From Bacillota bacterium (GTDB taxonomy: Bacteria > Bacillota > Clostridia > Christensenellales > Aristaeellaceae), in NCBI GenBank assembly GCA_023404715.1, contig JAEYAR010000095.1, forward strand, positions 1-9,976: 9,976 nucleotides of DNA, written 5' to 3'. Below are positions 1 through 5,806 of the stretch, in pieces. The notes beneath the pieces are model-generated. The model saw only the letters and a program-made list of their open reading frames with translations. It was not told the DNA's origin and searched no databases. Position 1 is the first letter of the stretch. Each line of letters starts with the position of its first letter. The position numbers and the translations under genes were made by a program.

Positions 1-44
1 GCCGTGCACAGGCACAGCGCAAGGAGGATAACGGGGATCTTCAA
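1..44 (-). CDS. N-terminus of an exported protein or lipoprotein (partial)
   Basis: Only the first 14 codons are inside the window. Reading leftwards from a TTG start at 44-42, the product begins MKIPVILLALCLCT, a short basic start followed by a hydrophobic run typical of a signal peptide. Either cysteine could belong to a lipobox. A GGAG ribosome binding site (complement of 52-55) lies 7-8 bases upstream of the TTG, which is why this start is preferred. The gene is divergent from the vanX-like gene, with about 100 bases between their starts. Its function cannot be told from what is visible. Confidence 0.55.
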   Translation of the reverse strand, partial: MKIPVILLALCLCT

Positions 45-87
45 TGCGTTTACTCCTTTATGAAAGGTCAAATAAGCGGGCGCGGCG

Positions 88-118
88 TTGCCGTGCCTGC
101 GCGCAAAGGATGTTTATA
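88..118 (+). promoter_or_regulatory. Possible promoter of the vanX-like gene
   Basis: A TTGCCG (88-93) and an AT-rich TTTATA (113-118) stand 19 bases apart in the otherwise GC-rich gap between the two divergent genes. The match to a sigma-A promoter is moderate and the spacing is long, so this is a tentative call. Confidence 0.25.
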
Positions 119-146
119 AAAAGAAACGAAAGCGAGGCCCTTTTTC

Positions 147-749
147 ATGCAGGAAGGATTCGTCAGCGTGACGGAGGCTGCGCCCGACGCGGTGCTGGAT
201 ATCCGCTACGCAGGCACGTATAACTTTGTAGGCGAGAGGATCGACGGCTACGGCGAGCACCGCGCCCTGCTGACCACACAGGCGGCGCAGGCGCTGCGCG
301 GGGCGGCAGACGCCCTGCGCGAGGACGGCTACCGCCTGGTGATTTACGACGCGTACAGGCCCCAGCGCGCGGTCGACCACTTTATCCGCTGGGCCCAATC
401 GCCGGACGAGCGGATGCGCGCGGCCTTTTACCCGGACATCGACAAGGCGGACTTGTTCGCGCGCGGGTATATCATAGGCCGTTCAGGCCATTCGCGCGGG
501 AGCACGCTCGACCTTTCGATCTGCCGCATGGACGGCGAGAGCGTAGACATGGGCGGGCCGTTCGACTTCTTCGGTCCGCGCTCGGCGCACGGGGCGGCGG
601 GGCTGACGGCGCGCCAGGCCGAAAACCGCGCGTACCTGCGCCGCGCGATGGAGGCGCACGGCTTTAAGCCTTACGTGGAAGAATGGTGGCATTACACGCT
701 GCGAGACGAACCGTACCCGGAGACGTATTTTGATTTTCCGATCGAGTAA
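147..749 (+). CDS. vanX: D-alanyl-D-alanine dipeptidase, VanX/DdpX family (M15D)
   Basis: A zinc dipeptidase that hydrolyses D-Ala-D-Ala, in glycopeptide resistance or in recycling of cell-wall D-amino acids. The 200 residues match VanX in length and almost end to end. Visible landmarks are YDAYRP (68-73) with the transition-state arginine R71, SGHSRGSTLD (113-122) giving zinc ligands H115 and D122, EEWWH (178-182) giving catalytic E179 and zinc ligand H182, and the family ending YFDFP. There is no signal peptide, so it should be cytoplasmic like VanX. ATG 147 is the first ATG after an in-frame stop at 117-119; the ribosome binding site is weak (GCGAGG, 9 bases upstream). No vanH, vanA or vanRS homologue lies in the window, so an intact resistance operon is not shown. 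The family call is firm; the vancomycin role is not. Confidence 0.93.
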   Translation: MQEGFVSVTEAAPDAVLDIRYAGTYNFVGERIDGYGEHRALLTTQAAQALRGAADALREDGYRLVIYDAYRPQRAVDHFIRWAQSPDERMRAAFYPDIDKADLFARGYIIGRSGHSRGSTLDLSICRMDGESVDMGGPFDFFGPRSAHGAAGLTARQAENRAYLRRAMEAHGFKPYVEEWWHYTLRDEPYPETYFDFPIE

Positions 750-974
750 GGGGGACGCGGTTAAATCCAAAAACAGAGGCTCGCGTCATTTGCCGTAAAA
801 GCAGTCTTCCCGCCATTTGAGCGGATTGGTTTCAATATATGCGTAAATTTTTCATATTCGCGCTCGTCGCGTATGATATGATCGTGAAAGGATTTTTGCC
901 AGAGCGCAAAGCCAATTTGTTTGGTGACCGCGCCTTTAAACTGCTAGATGATACGGGATATGGTGGGACGAGGC

Positions 975-1003
975 GCAGGCGGGCGGCCATAGGCCGCCCC
1001 TAC
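975..1003 (-). repeat. REP-like hairpin repeat, copy 1
   Basis: On the minus strand this 29-base unit begins GTAGGGGCGGCC and ends GCCCGCCTGC. Its core is a perfect 8-bp stem, GGGCGGCC (981-988) against GGCCGCCC (992-999), with a 3-base loop. It lies inside the linker of the transposase pseudogene and is inverted relative to the copy at 1062-1090. Units of this kind (GTAGGGGCG...CGCCC) recur between genes in many gut Clostridia (general knowledge). Confidence 0.75.
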
Positions 1004-1061
1004 GACCGGCGGAGGGGCTTGTGCGGGGGAAGGCGCGGGGATGTCACACGAGGTTTGCGCT

Positions 1062-1090
1062 GTAGGGGCGACCTTGGGTCGCCCGCCTGT
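1062..1090 (+). repeat. REP-like hairpin repeat, copy 2
   Basis: A 29-base unit beginning GTAGGGGCGACC and ending GCCCGCCTGT, matching copy 1 at 24 of 29 positions in the opposite orientation. The core is GGGCGACC (1066-1073) against GGTCGCCC (1077-1084) around a 3-base loop. Two of the differences from copy 1 fall at paired stem positions, so base pairing is kept. Confidence 0.75.
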
Positions 1091-1327
1091 GGCCTCCGTA
1101 TCCGGCGGAAAGCCGGTATGCAGGGATATAATGGTGGGAAGCCGTATGATCTCGCACTCGACGATTTTGCCGTATGAGGATAGCGCAAAGGGCGACTCTA
1201 TGCAGGACTGATCCCATAGGAGCGGACGCCTGCCTTGTGTACAGATCGTGGTAAAGTTTGCCGCCCCGGCTGTAGTCGTACCCGCTCAGCCGATAGCGCG
1301 TACGCCGGCAAAAGGTTTGTATCCGAA

Positions 1328-2185
1328 TTACAGCCGTTCGCGCGCGCACCGGCCGCAGGGCGTGTTGGCCAGGCCGCCTTCGCCCGTCTCGCGCAGGCTG
1401 ACGTCCATCTTCTCGCCAACCTCGCGCATCGCGTCCACGACCTCGTCCGGGGGAATCGCCGAGCGGATGCCCGCCAAGGCCATCTCCGCGCTGGAGAGCG
1501 CGGCCATCGCGCCGATGACGTTGCGCTTGACGCAGGGCACCTCGACCAAGCCGGCCACCGGATCGCACACGAGGCCCAGCAGGTTCTTGAGCGCCATGGC
1601 CGCCGAATGGGCGATAGCCTGCGCGTCCCCGCCGCCAAGATGGGTCAGCGCGCCCGCGCCCATGGCCGCCGCAGAGCCGATCTCCGCCTGGCAGCCGCCC
1701 GCCGCGCCCGCGATAAACGCGCGCGTGGCGATGATCTGCCCGATGCCCGCCGCCACGTAGAGCGCGCGCACCATCTCGTCCTCCGAAAGGCCGTGCGCCG
1801 CCTGGTAAGGAAGCAGCACCGCCGGGAGCACGCCGCAGGCGCCCGCTGTCGGCGCGGCCACGATGCGCTTCATGCAGGCGTTCGATTCGCCCATCTGCAG
1901 CGCCTGGGCGATCACGGCGCTGACAAACGGGCCGCAGAGGGTTTCGCCCGCACGGGCATAGTCCGCCATGCGCCCGCCGTCGCCGCCGACCAGGCCGCTT
2001 TGCGATCGCTCGTCCGGCGCGTAAGCGTCCCGCGCCGCGGCCATCGCGCGGTACATACCGCGCATTTTTTCAAAGGACGCGCCGCTCTGCGCCAGGCGGT
2101 CCTCGCAGTCGTCATCCAGCACCGCCTGCCACAGCGGTTTATCCTGAGCCGCGCGCAGCAGCTGCGCGAAAGATGCAAACGCCAT
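1328..2185 (-). CDS. sdaAA: L-serine ammonia-lyase, iron-sulfur-dependent, alpha subunit
   Basis: Catalytic, cluster-binding subunit of the [4Fe-4S] L-serine dehydratase, which converts L-serine to pyruvate and ammonia in the cytoplasm. The 285 residues match the usual alpha-subunit length. Visible motifs are SGLVGGDGGRM (63-73), SNACMKRIVAAPTAGACGVL (101-120), GGCQAEIGSAAAMGA (163-177) and CDPVAGLVEVPCVKRN (207-222). C165, C207 and C218 have the same 42- and 11-residue spacing as the three cluster cysteines of the Legionella single-chain enzyme. Two more cysteines sit near the C-terminus (C277, C280). The ATG at 2185 follows a strong GAGGAGG site 4-5 bases upstream. It is the last gene of the glycosyltransferase-sdaAB-sdaAA run, 43 bases after sdaAB. 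No terminator was seen before the pseudogene that follows. The cluster makes the enzyme oxygen-labile, which fits an anaerobe. Confidence 0.95.
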   Translation of the reverse strand: MAFASFAQLLRAAQDKPLWQAVLDDDCEDRLAQSGASFEKMRGMYRAMAAARDAYAPDERSQSGLVGGDGGRMADYARAGETLCGPFVSAVIAQALQMGESNACMKRIVAAPTAGACGVLPAVLLPYQAAHGLSEDEMVRALYVAAGIGQIIATRAFIAGAAGGCQAEIGSAAAMGAGALTHLGGGDAQAIAHSAAMALKNLLGLVCDPVAGLVEVPCVKRNVIGAMAALSSAEMALAGIRSAIPPDEVVDAMREVGEKMDVSLRETGEGGLANTPCGRCARERL

Positions 2186-2228
2186 AGTGCCTCCTCATGA
2201 TACACGTGTTACATGTGTTTCAAACGTA

Positions 2229-2891
2229 TCACATATCCGGATTCAAATACGTCACCTTGAGGATCCCCGCCGTCGCGCGAATGCGCGCGGCAAGCGGCTC
2301 GGAGAGGGGCTGGTCGACCTCGACGACCATCACCGCGTAGCCGCCCCGATGGTCGCGATACAGCTGCATCGTGGCGACGTTCATGCCCGCCTCGGCGATC
2401 AGCCCGGTCACGCGCGCGACGTGGCCGGGCTCGTCCTCGTTATGGACGACCAACGTCGGCAGCTCGCCGGTGAAGTTGGCCTCGAGCCCGTCGATGCCCA
2501 TCACCTTGATGCGCCCGCCGCCCAGGGAAGCGGCCACGATCTCGAGCTTGCGCCCGTCCGCCGCCTCCAGGCGCAGCAGCGCCGTGTTCGGGTGCGCGCC
2601 GCGGATGACGGTCGGCCCCACGGTAAAGGAAAGCCCCGCCGCCTTGGCGCGCTCAAAGCTGTGCGGCACGCGCTCGTCGTCGGGGCGGTAGCCCAGCAGG
2701 CCCGCGACGAGCGCGCGATCCGTGCCGTGCCCGCGGCCGGTCGCCGCGAAGGAGCCGTGCAGCAGGATCTGCGCGCGCTCAGGCGGCGCGCCGAGCAGGG
2801 CCCGCGCCGTATACCCGATGCGCACCGCGCCCGCCGTATGCGAGCTCGAGGGGCCGACCATCACCGGGCCCAGAATGTCAAACAGGTTCAT
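2229..2891 (-). CDS. sdaAB: L-serine ammonia-lyase, iron-sulfur-dependent, beta subunit
   Basis: Partner subunit of SdaAA in the two-chain L-serine dehydratase. Counted from the ATG at 2891 it has 220 residues, the normal size. GPSSSHTAGAVRIG (13-26), HGSFAATGRGHGTDRAL (45-61) and LGGG (123-126) belong to the SDH beta domain. From about 146 to 217 there is an ACT domain (LPTLVVHNEDEPGHVARVTG onwards), usually a serine-sensing or structural module. An in-frame ATG at 2909 would add six residues, but it leaves almost no gap to the purine-rich GAAGAG in front of it and abuts a hairpin. The 2891 start has AAAGGG about 9 bases upstream and matches family N-termini (MxLFDILGPV). It lies 66 bases downstream of the glycosyltransferase stop, with two hairpins between. 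Confidence 0.94.
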   Translation of the reverse strand: MNLFDILGPVMVGPSSSHTAGAVRIGYTARALLGAPPERAQILLHGSFAATGRGHGTDRALVAGLLGYRPDDERVPHSFERAKAAGLSFTVGPTVIRGAHPNTALLRLEAADGRKLEIVAASLGGGRIKVMGIDGLEANFTGELPTLVVHNEDEPGHVARVTGLIAEAGMNVATMQLYRDHRGGYAVMVVEVDQPLSEPLAARIRATAGILKVTYLNPDM

Positions 2892-2911
2892 CAGACCTAT
2901 CCCTTTCATCT

Positions 2912-2937
2912 CTTCGCAAAAGCTGACTTTTGCGAAG
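2912..2937 (-). promoter_or_regulatory. Perfect 11-bp hairpin in front of sdaAB
   Basis: The arms CTTCGCAAAAG (2912-2922) and CTTTTGCGAAG (2927-2937) are exact inverted repeats around a 4-base loop. The hairpin ends about 20 bases before the sdaAB start at 2891. Neither strand has a T-run after the stem, so it does not look like a standard terminator. It could be an operator, an mRNA processing or stability element, or a dispersed palindromic repeat; the sequence does not decide. Confidence 0.6.
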
Positions 2938-2951
2938 TGTAAATCGGTTGT

Positions 2952-2967
2952 GGACGTTTATACGTCC
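2952..2967 (-). other. Small hairpin enclosing the glycosyltransferase stop codon
   Basis: GGACGT (2952-2957) and ACGTCC (2962-2967) pair perfectly around a 4-base loop that contains most of the TAA stop at 2960-2958. It stands 14 bases from the larger hairpin at 2912-2937. There is no T-run, so termination is not indicated. Confidence 0.4.
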
Positions 2968-4169
2968 GACTCCTCCGCGTCGAGGTTGCGAAAGCGCAGC
3001 ACGCGCCTGTCCTCACGGCGTTCGAGCACCTCCCGATACACCGCCTCGACGTTGCGCGCAAAGGCGGCCTTGGAAAAACGCTCTACGCTCGCCGGCGCGC
3101 GCGCGGCGATCTCCCCTCCCTCGGGCGAGAACGCGCGGCGCAGGGCCCGGAGCATCGCCTCGTCGTCGTCCGGGAAGAGCAGGCCGTTTTGCCCGTCCTC
3201 GATGACGCCCTTGAGGCAGGTATCGTCATAGGCGACGACGCAAAGGCCGGAGGCCATGGCCTCGATGTAGGTAAGGCCCTGCGTCTCGGAATGCGAGGCG
3301 CTGACGAAGACGTCGCCCATGCGGTAATAGCGGTCGATCTGCGCGTAGGGCTTGGGCCCCGTAAACGTCACGCGGTCCGCACAGAAAAGCTCCTGCGCCT
3401 GCTGGCGGAGGGGCTCGACCCAGGGGCCCTCGCCCACGACGACGAAGCGCACCTGCGGCGCCTCGCGGCAAAAGCGCGCAAAGACGCGCATCACCTGGTC
3501 GAGGTTCTTCTCCTTCGAGATGCGCCCGATGTTGAGCAGCACGCGCTCGCCGGGCGCGACGCCGCACTCCGCCCGGCAGGCCCGCGTCTCCTCCGCGCTG
3601 TGCCGCGCGGGCTCGAAGCGCTCCAGATCCATGCCGGAGGGCACGACGGAGATCGGGATGCGCACGCCGTAACGGCGAAGCAGCACGTCGATCTTTTCGG
3701 TCGGCGCGATGATGCGGTCGCAATGATCGCAAAAGAGGCGGCTATACTGCTGGGCGAACGTACGCGCCTGGCGGTCCGCATGACCGTGGGTGACGTAGTA
3801 CATGTAATCCTCCCAGACCGTATGGTACGTATGCACGCTGGCGCATTCCTGCGCATGCGCGACGAAACGGCCGAGGTAGCCGGTGGAAAACTCGCTGTTG
3901 GTATGGATGATGTCAAAGTGATAGCGGCGCAACCGCCGCACCATCATGGGCCCGAACATGCCCAAATTGCGGTCCTTCAGCAAGACCAGGGGCATGCTGG
4001 GCAGATAGTGCACCTTGGGGTGCTGCTCCACCCCGGGCAGCTTGCTGCGCGGGGCGAACACGTGCACGTCGTGCCCCCGCGCCGTCAATTCGTGAAACAG
4101 CGTGTAGACCGAGTTGGCCACGCCGTTGATCTCCGGGTAATAGGAATCCGTGAAAAGACCGATGCGCAT
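2958..4169 (-). CDS. Glycosyltransferase family 4, diacylglycerol glucosyltransferase-like
   Basis: A GT-B fold retaining glycosyltransferase of 403 residues, with no signal peptide or transmembrane helix, so probably cytoplasmic or bound to the inner face of the membrane. The N-terminal acceptor domain begins MRIGLFTDSYYPEINGVANS, the glycine-containing start typical of GT4 enzymes close to monoglucosyl-diacylglycerol synthases. HTYHTVWEDYMYY (113-125) is also like those lipid glycosyltransferases. The nucleotide-sugar domain has NIGRISKEKNLD (213-224) and the EX7E pair E295/E303 in SETQGLTYIEAMASG. The final 20 or so residues are charged. ATG 4169 follows GAGAGGAG with a 7-base spacer, behind a clear promoter. 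Making a glycolipid membrane anchor is the best guess; other GT4 roles (capsule, mannosyl transfer) cannot be excluded. Confidence 0.88.
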   Translation of the reverse strand: MRIGLFTDSYYPEINGVANSVYTLFHELTARGHDVHVFAPRSKLPGVEQHPKVHYLPSMPLVLLKDRNLGMFGPMMVRRLRRYHFDIIHTNSEFSTGYLGRFVAHAQECASVHTYHTVWEDYMYYVTHGHADRQARTFAQQYSRLFCDHCDRIIAPTEKIDVLLRRYGVRIPISVVPSGMDLERFEPARHSAEETRACRAECGVAPGERVLLNIGRISKEKNLDQVMRVFARFCREAPQVRFVVVGEGPWVEPLRQQAQELFCADRVTFTGPKPYAQIDRYYRMGDVFVSASHSETQGLTYIEAMASGLCVVAYDDTCLKGVIEDGQNGLLFPDDDEAMLRALRRAFSPEGGEIAARAPASVERFSKAAFARNVEAVYREVLERREDRRVLRFRNLDAEESDV

Positions 4170-4225
4170 CCTGCGCTCCTCTCCGCCCCCTCGCGGGCAG
4201 CTCTGTCTTTATGATTGCTTAAGAC

Positions 4226-4254
4226 ATTGTAGCATATTCGCGCATGCCGGGCAA
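4226..4254 (-). promoter_or_regulatory. Sigma-A type promoter with extended -10, for the glycosyltransferase and sda genes
   Basis: On the minus strand TTGCCC (4254-4249) is followed after exactly 17 bases by TACAAT (4231-4226), with TG one base before the -10 (TGCTACAAT). Both boxes are close to consensus, and the -10 lies about 55 bases upstream of the ATG at 4169. It sits in the gap after the pgsW-like gene, so the glycosyltransferase-sdaAB-sdaAA run can be transcribed independently of the pgs genes. Confidence 0.7.
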
Positions 4255-4301
4255 GTTAAGACTCGATGAGAGGCGGTAGGACGCCCCCCGCTCGCGCAGG
4301 G

Positions 4302-5375
4302 CTACTTGAGCCGCCATGCGACGAACAGAAGAAGCGCGCAGACGGCCAAAGCGCCGATCGCATAAAAGGGAGATTGACGGGTGATATAGTACACGTCCGT
4401 CTCGCCCGGCCGCGTAAGCGGCACGGGGTCAAAGGGCAGGCCGTTGTCCTCCGCCAGTCCGCGCACGTTGAGCAGGTAGACGACCGGCACGCCGCGCGCG
4501 GCGTATTCAAACGAAAGGCCCCGGTCCGCATCCTGTGGAATGCGGGGAGGATCGGTGACGAGTCCGTTAGGGAACGTGAGCGTGTAGGGGCTGGTGCCGA
4601 CGTTGGCGCTCGCGCCGCCCACGTTGACAAAGCAGTCGACGTCCGCGCCAAAAAGCTCGAGCCGCCTTTGGACGCTGTCCGGGATGGTCGGCTCGTCGAT
4701 CATCGTAAGGCCGTCCGCCTCCGCCAGCGAGAAGATGACCTCGCGCGATTCCGGGAACAGGATGCCGTTGCCCTGGTCGAAGTCGCCGCCCGGCGACACC
4801 GCGAGCAGGTCGTAATCGAGCGTCCCGGCCTCCTTCGCCACGCCTAGCATGCGCACGATGGAAAGCTGCGTGCGCGTCGCCCCGTACATCGAAGAGCCGT
4901 AGGAGGCGATGAGCCGGACGTTCAACCCCATTTCATTCGCCGCGGCGACGGCGGCGATGCACAGGCCGGGAAAGGAGCCGCTCGTGCCGCAGCACACGGT
5001 ATCCCCGGCTTTGAGCCTGGCCTCCTGATAGTACTTCACCATGAGCGCGGCAAAATCGGGCTGCAGCGAGGTGCGCTTTGCCTCGACCATGCCCAGCGAG
5101 GTGGTCAGCTCCGTCCATTCAGGCCCGATGAGCCCCGTCCGATTGAGGTCGTCGGCTTCCATTTCAATCCCCTGCTTTTCGATTGCGGCTAGCACGGCGC
5201 GTTCTGCCGCCGCCATTCGCCTGGCCGCGGCGAGCTGAACGTCCGCGTAGGGAAGCCGAACCCTCGTCTGCCCCGACAGGGTGAGGGCGACGCCGAGCAG
5301 GCAGACGGCGCACGCGAGCAGCAGGCAGACGGCGCACGGCAGGCGAAAGGGCGGACGGCGCCCCCACGTTTTCAT
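4302..5375 (-). CDS. pgsW: Poly-gamma-glutamate system protein, PgsW-like
   Basis: A 357-residue membrane-anchored protein of the family that accompanies PgsB/PgsC in some Bacillota; its biochemical role is not established. There is an N-terminal hydrophobic segment (about 13-34) and a C-terminal one (about 337-355), leaving a large soluble domain probably outside the membrane. That domain has a glycine/serine-rich CCGTSGSFPG (128-137), VSPGGDFDQGNG (193-204) and FVNVGGASANVGTSP (249-263), which look like ligand-binding loops. The start at 5375 is chosen because its ATG overlaps the pgsC stop as ATGA, indicating translational coupling. A longer reading frame back to 5558 is out of keeping with the family and runs through pgsC. 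No convincing terminator follows the TAG. The family name rests on memory and on the neighbours. Confidence 0.8.
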   Translation of the reverse strand: MKTWGRRPPFRLPCAVCLLLACAVCLLGVALTLSGQTRVRLPYADVQLAAARRMAAAERAVLAAIEKQGIEMEADDLNRTGLIGPEWTELTTSLGMVEAKRTSLQPDFAALMVKYYQEARLKAGDTVCCGTSGSFPGLCIAAVAAANEMGLNVRLIASYGSSMYGATRTQLSIVRMLGVAKEAGTLDYDLLAVSPGGDFDQGNGILFPESREVIFSLAEADGLTMIDEPTIPDSVQRRLELFGADVDCFVNVGGASANVGTSPYTLTFPNGLVTDPPRIPQDADRGLSFEYAARGVPVVYLLNVRGLAEDNGLPFDPVPLTRPGETDVYYITRQSPFYAIGALAVCALLLFVAWRLK

Positions 5376-5806
5376 AGCGCGCTCACCACCATCAGCAGGA
5401 TGCGCACAAAAGCCGCCGAGAGCAGTACGCCCAGCAACGTATGCCCGACGCCCTGTTTTACCATGTCGTTGGCGATGAGGCCCGGGACTACGTGGCCGAT
5501 GATCCGAATGTCCTGCGGGATGAGCGCGATGCCCAGCAAAAATTTCTCTATCAGCCACCCGAAAACCAGGCCTAACACGATCGTCAGCATGAACCGCCGC
5601 CTTGCGTACAGGATCACAAACCTGGAAATCAGCCGGGTCAGCAGGTAGACGAGGAGCGCAAGCAGCAACGTCGTTACGATACGCAGCGGCTGTTCAAAGT
5701 AAAGGCACAGATAACCGGCGGATACCATGCCGCCGGATAGCAGCCCGAACGCTTCGTAGAGCCCGAAGCTGAGCAACACGCTCATGGCAATGGCTACATC
5801 ATACAT
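5372..5806 (-). CDS. pgsC: Poly-gamma-glutamate biosynthesis membrane protein PgsC/CapC
   Basis: A small integral membrane protein that partners the PgsB ligase in making and exporting poly-gamma-glutamate. From the ATG at 5806 it has 144 residues, close to Bacillus PgsC (149). Conserved features are GYLCLYFEQP (31-40), YARRRF (67-72) and GHVVPGLIANDMVKQG (104-119), with about four hydrophobic segments. An alternative ATG at 5818 adds four residues (MRRH), but AAAGG directly abuts it. For 5806 the same AAAGG lies about 12 bases upstream, and the N-terminus then aligns with Bacillus PgsC. The start overlaps the pgsB stop (ATGTATGA) and the stop overlaps the next start, so the three genes appear translationally coupled. 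Confidence 0.9.
   Translation of the reverse strand: MYDVAIAMSVLLSFGLYEAFGLLSGGMVSAGYLCLYFEQPLRIVTTLLLALLVYLLTRLISRFVILYARRRFMLTIVLGLVFGWLIEKFLLGIALIPQDIRIIGHVVPGLIANDMVKQGVGHTLLGVLLSAAFVRILLMVVSAL

Larger units (their letters stand above)
786..1313 (-). pseudogene. Decayed REP-associated (IS200-like, Y1) transposase
   Basis: Reading leftwards from about 1313, fragments of a RAYT-type transposase appear in order. The N-terminal part is RTRYRLSGYDYSRGG. After a frameshift near 1255-1262 comes TTICTQGRRPLLWDQS, then YGKIVECEI. The C-terminal part is QFKGAVTKQIGFALWQKSF then HDHIIRDEREYEK. After a second frameshift at the five-base A run (complement of 848-852) comes AYIETNPLKWREDCFYGK and a TGA at 788-786. 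An in-frame TAG (946-944) interrupts ...PTISRII before QFKG. The catalytic His-hydrophobic-His motif (usually VMPNHxH) is absent where it should be, between RLPTII (about 1150) and the repeat-bearing linker, which suggests an in-frame deletion. Two frameshifts, one nonsense codon and the lost catalytic motif mean it is dead. It fills nearly all of the gap between the vanX-like gene and sdaAA. Family recognition is from memory of RAYT sequences. Confidence 0.8.

Noticed and set aside
44..146. Plus-strand frame from the ATG at 44, with AAGGAGG at 21-27
   Set aside because: The spacing to the ATG is about 16 bases, too long. The frame runs into the vanX-like gene out of phase, and the minus-strand TTG with signal peptide explains these bases better.
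839..1177. Plus-strand open frame of 112 codons between the vanX-like gene and sdaAA
   Set aside because: It is antisense to the recognisable transposase fragments, runs through both hairpin repeats, has an arginine-rich composition and no ribosome binding site.
2198..2231. Inverted repeat TGATAC...GTATCA between sdaAB and sdaAA, with ACACGTGT and ACATGT palindromes inside
   Set aside because: Arms of six bases 22 bases apart are expected by chance, and one arm overlaps the sdaAB stop; no convincing operator.
4255..4301. Terminator after the pgsW-like gene
   Set aside because: The GC-rich stretch offers only short, imperfect stems and no T-run on the minus strand.
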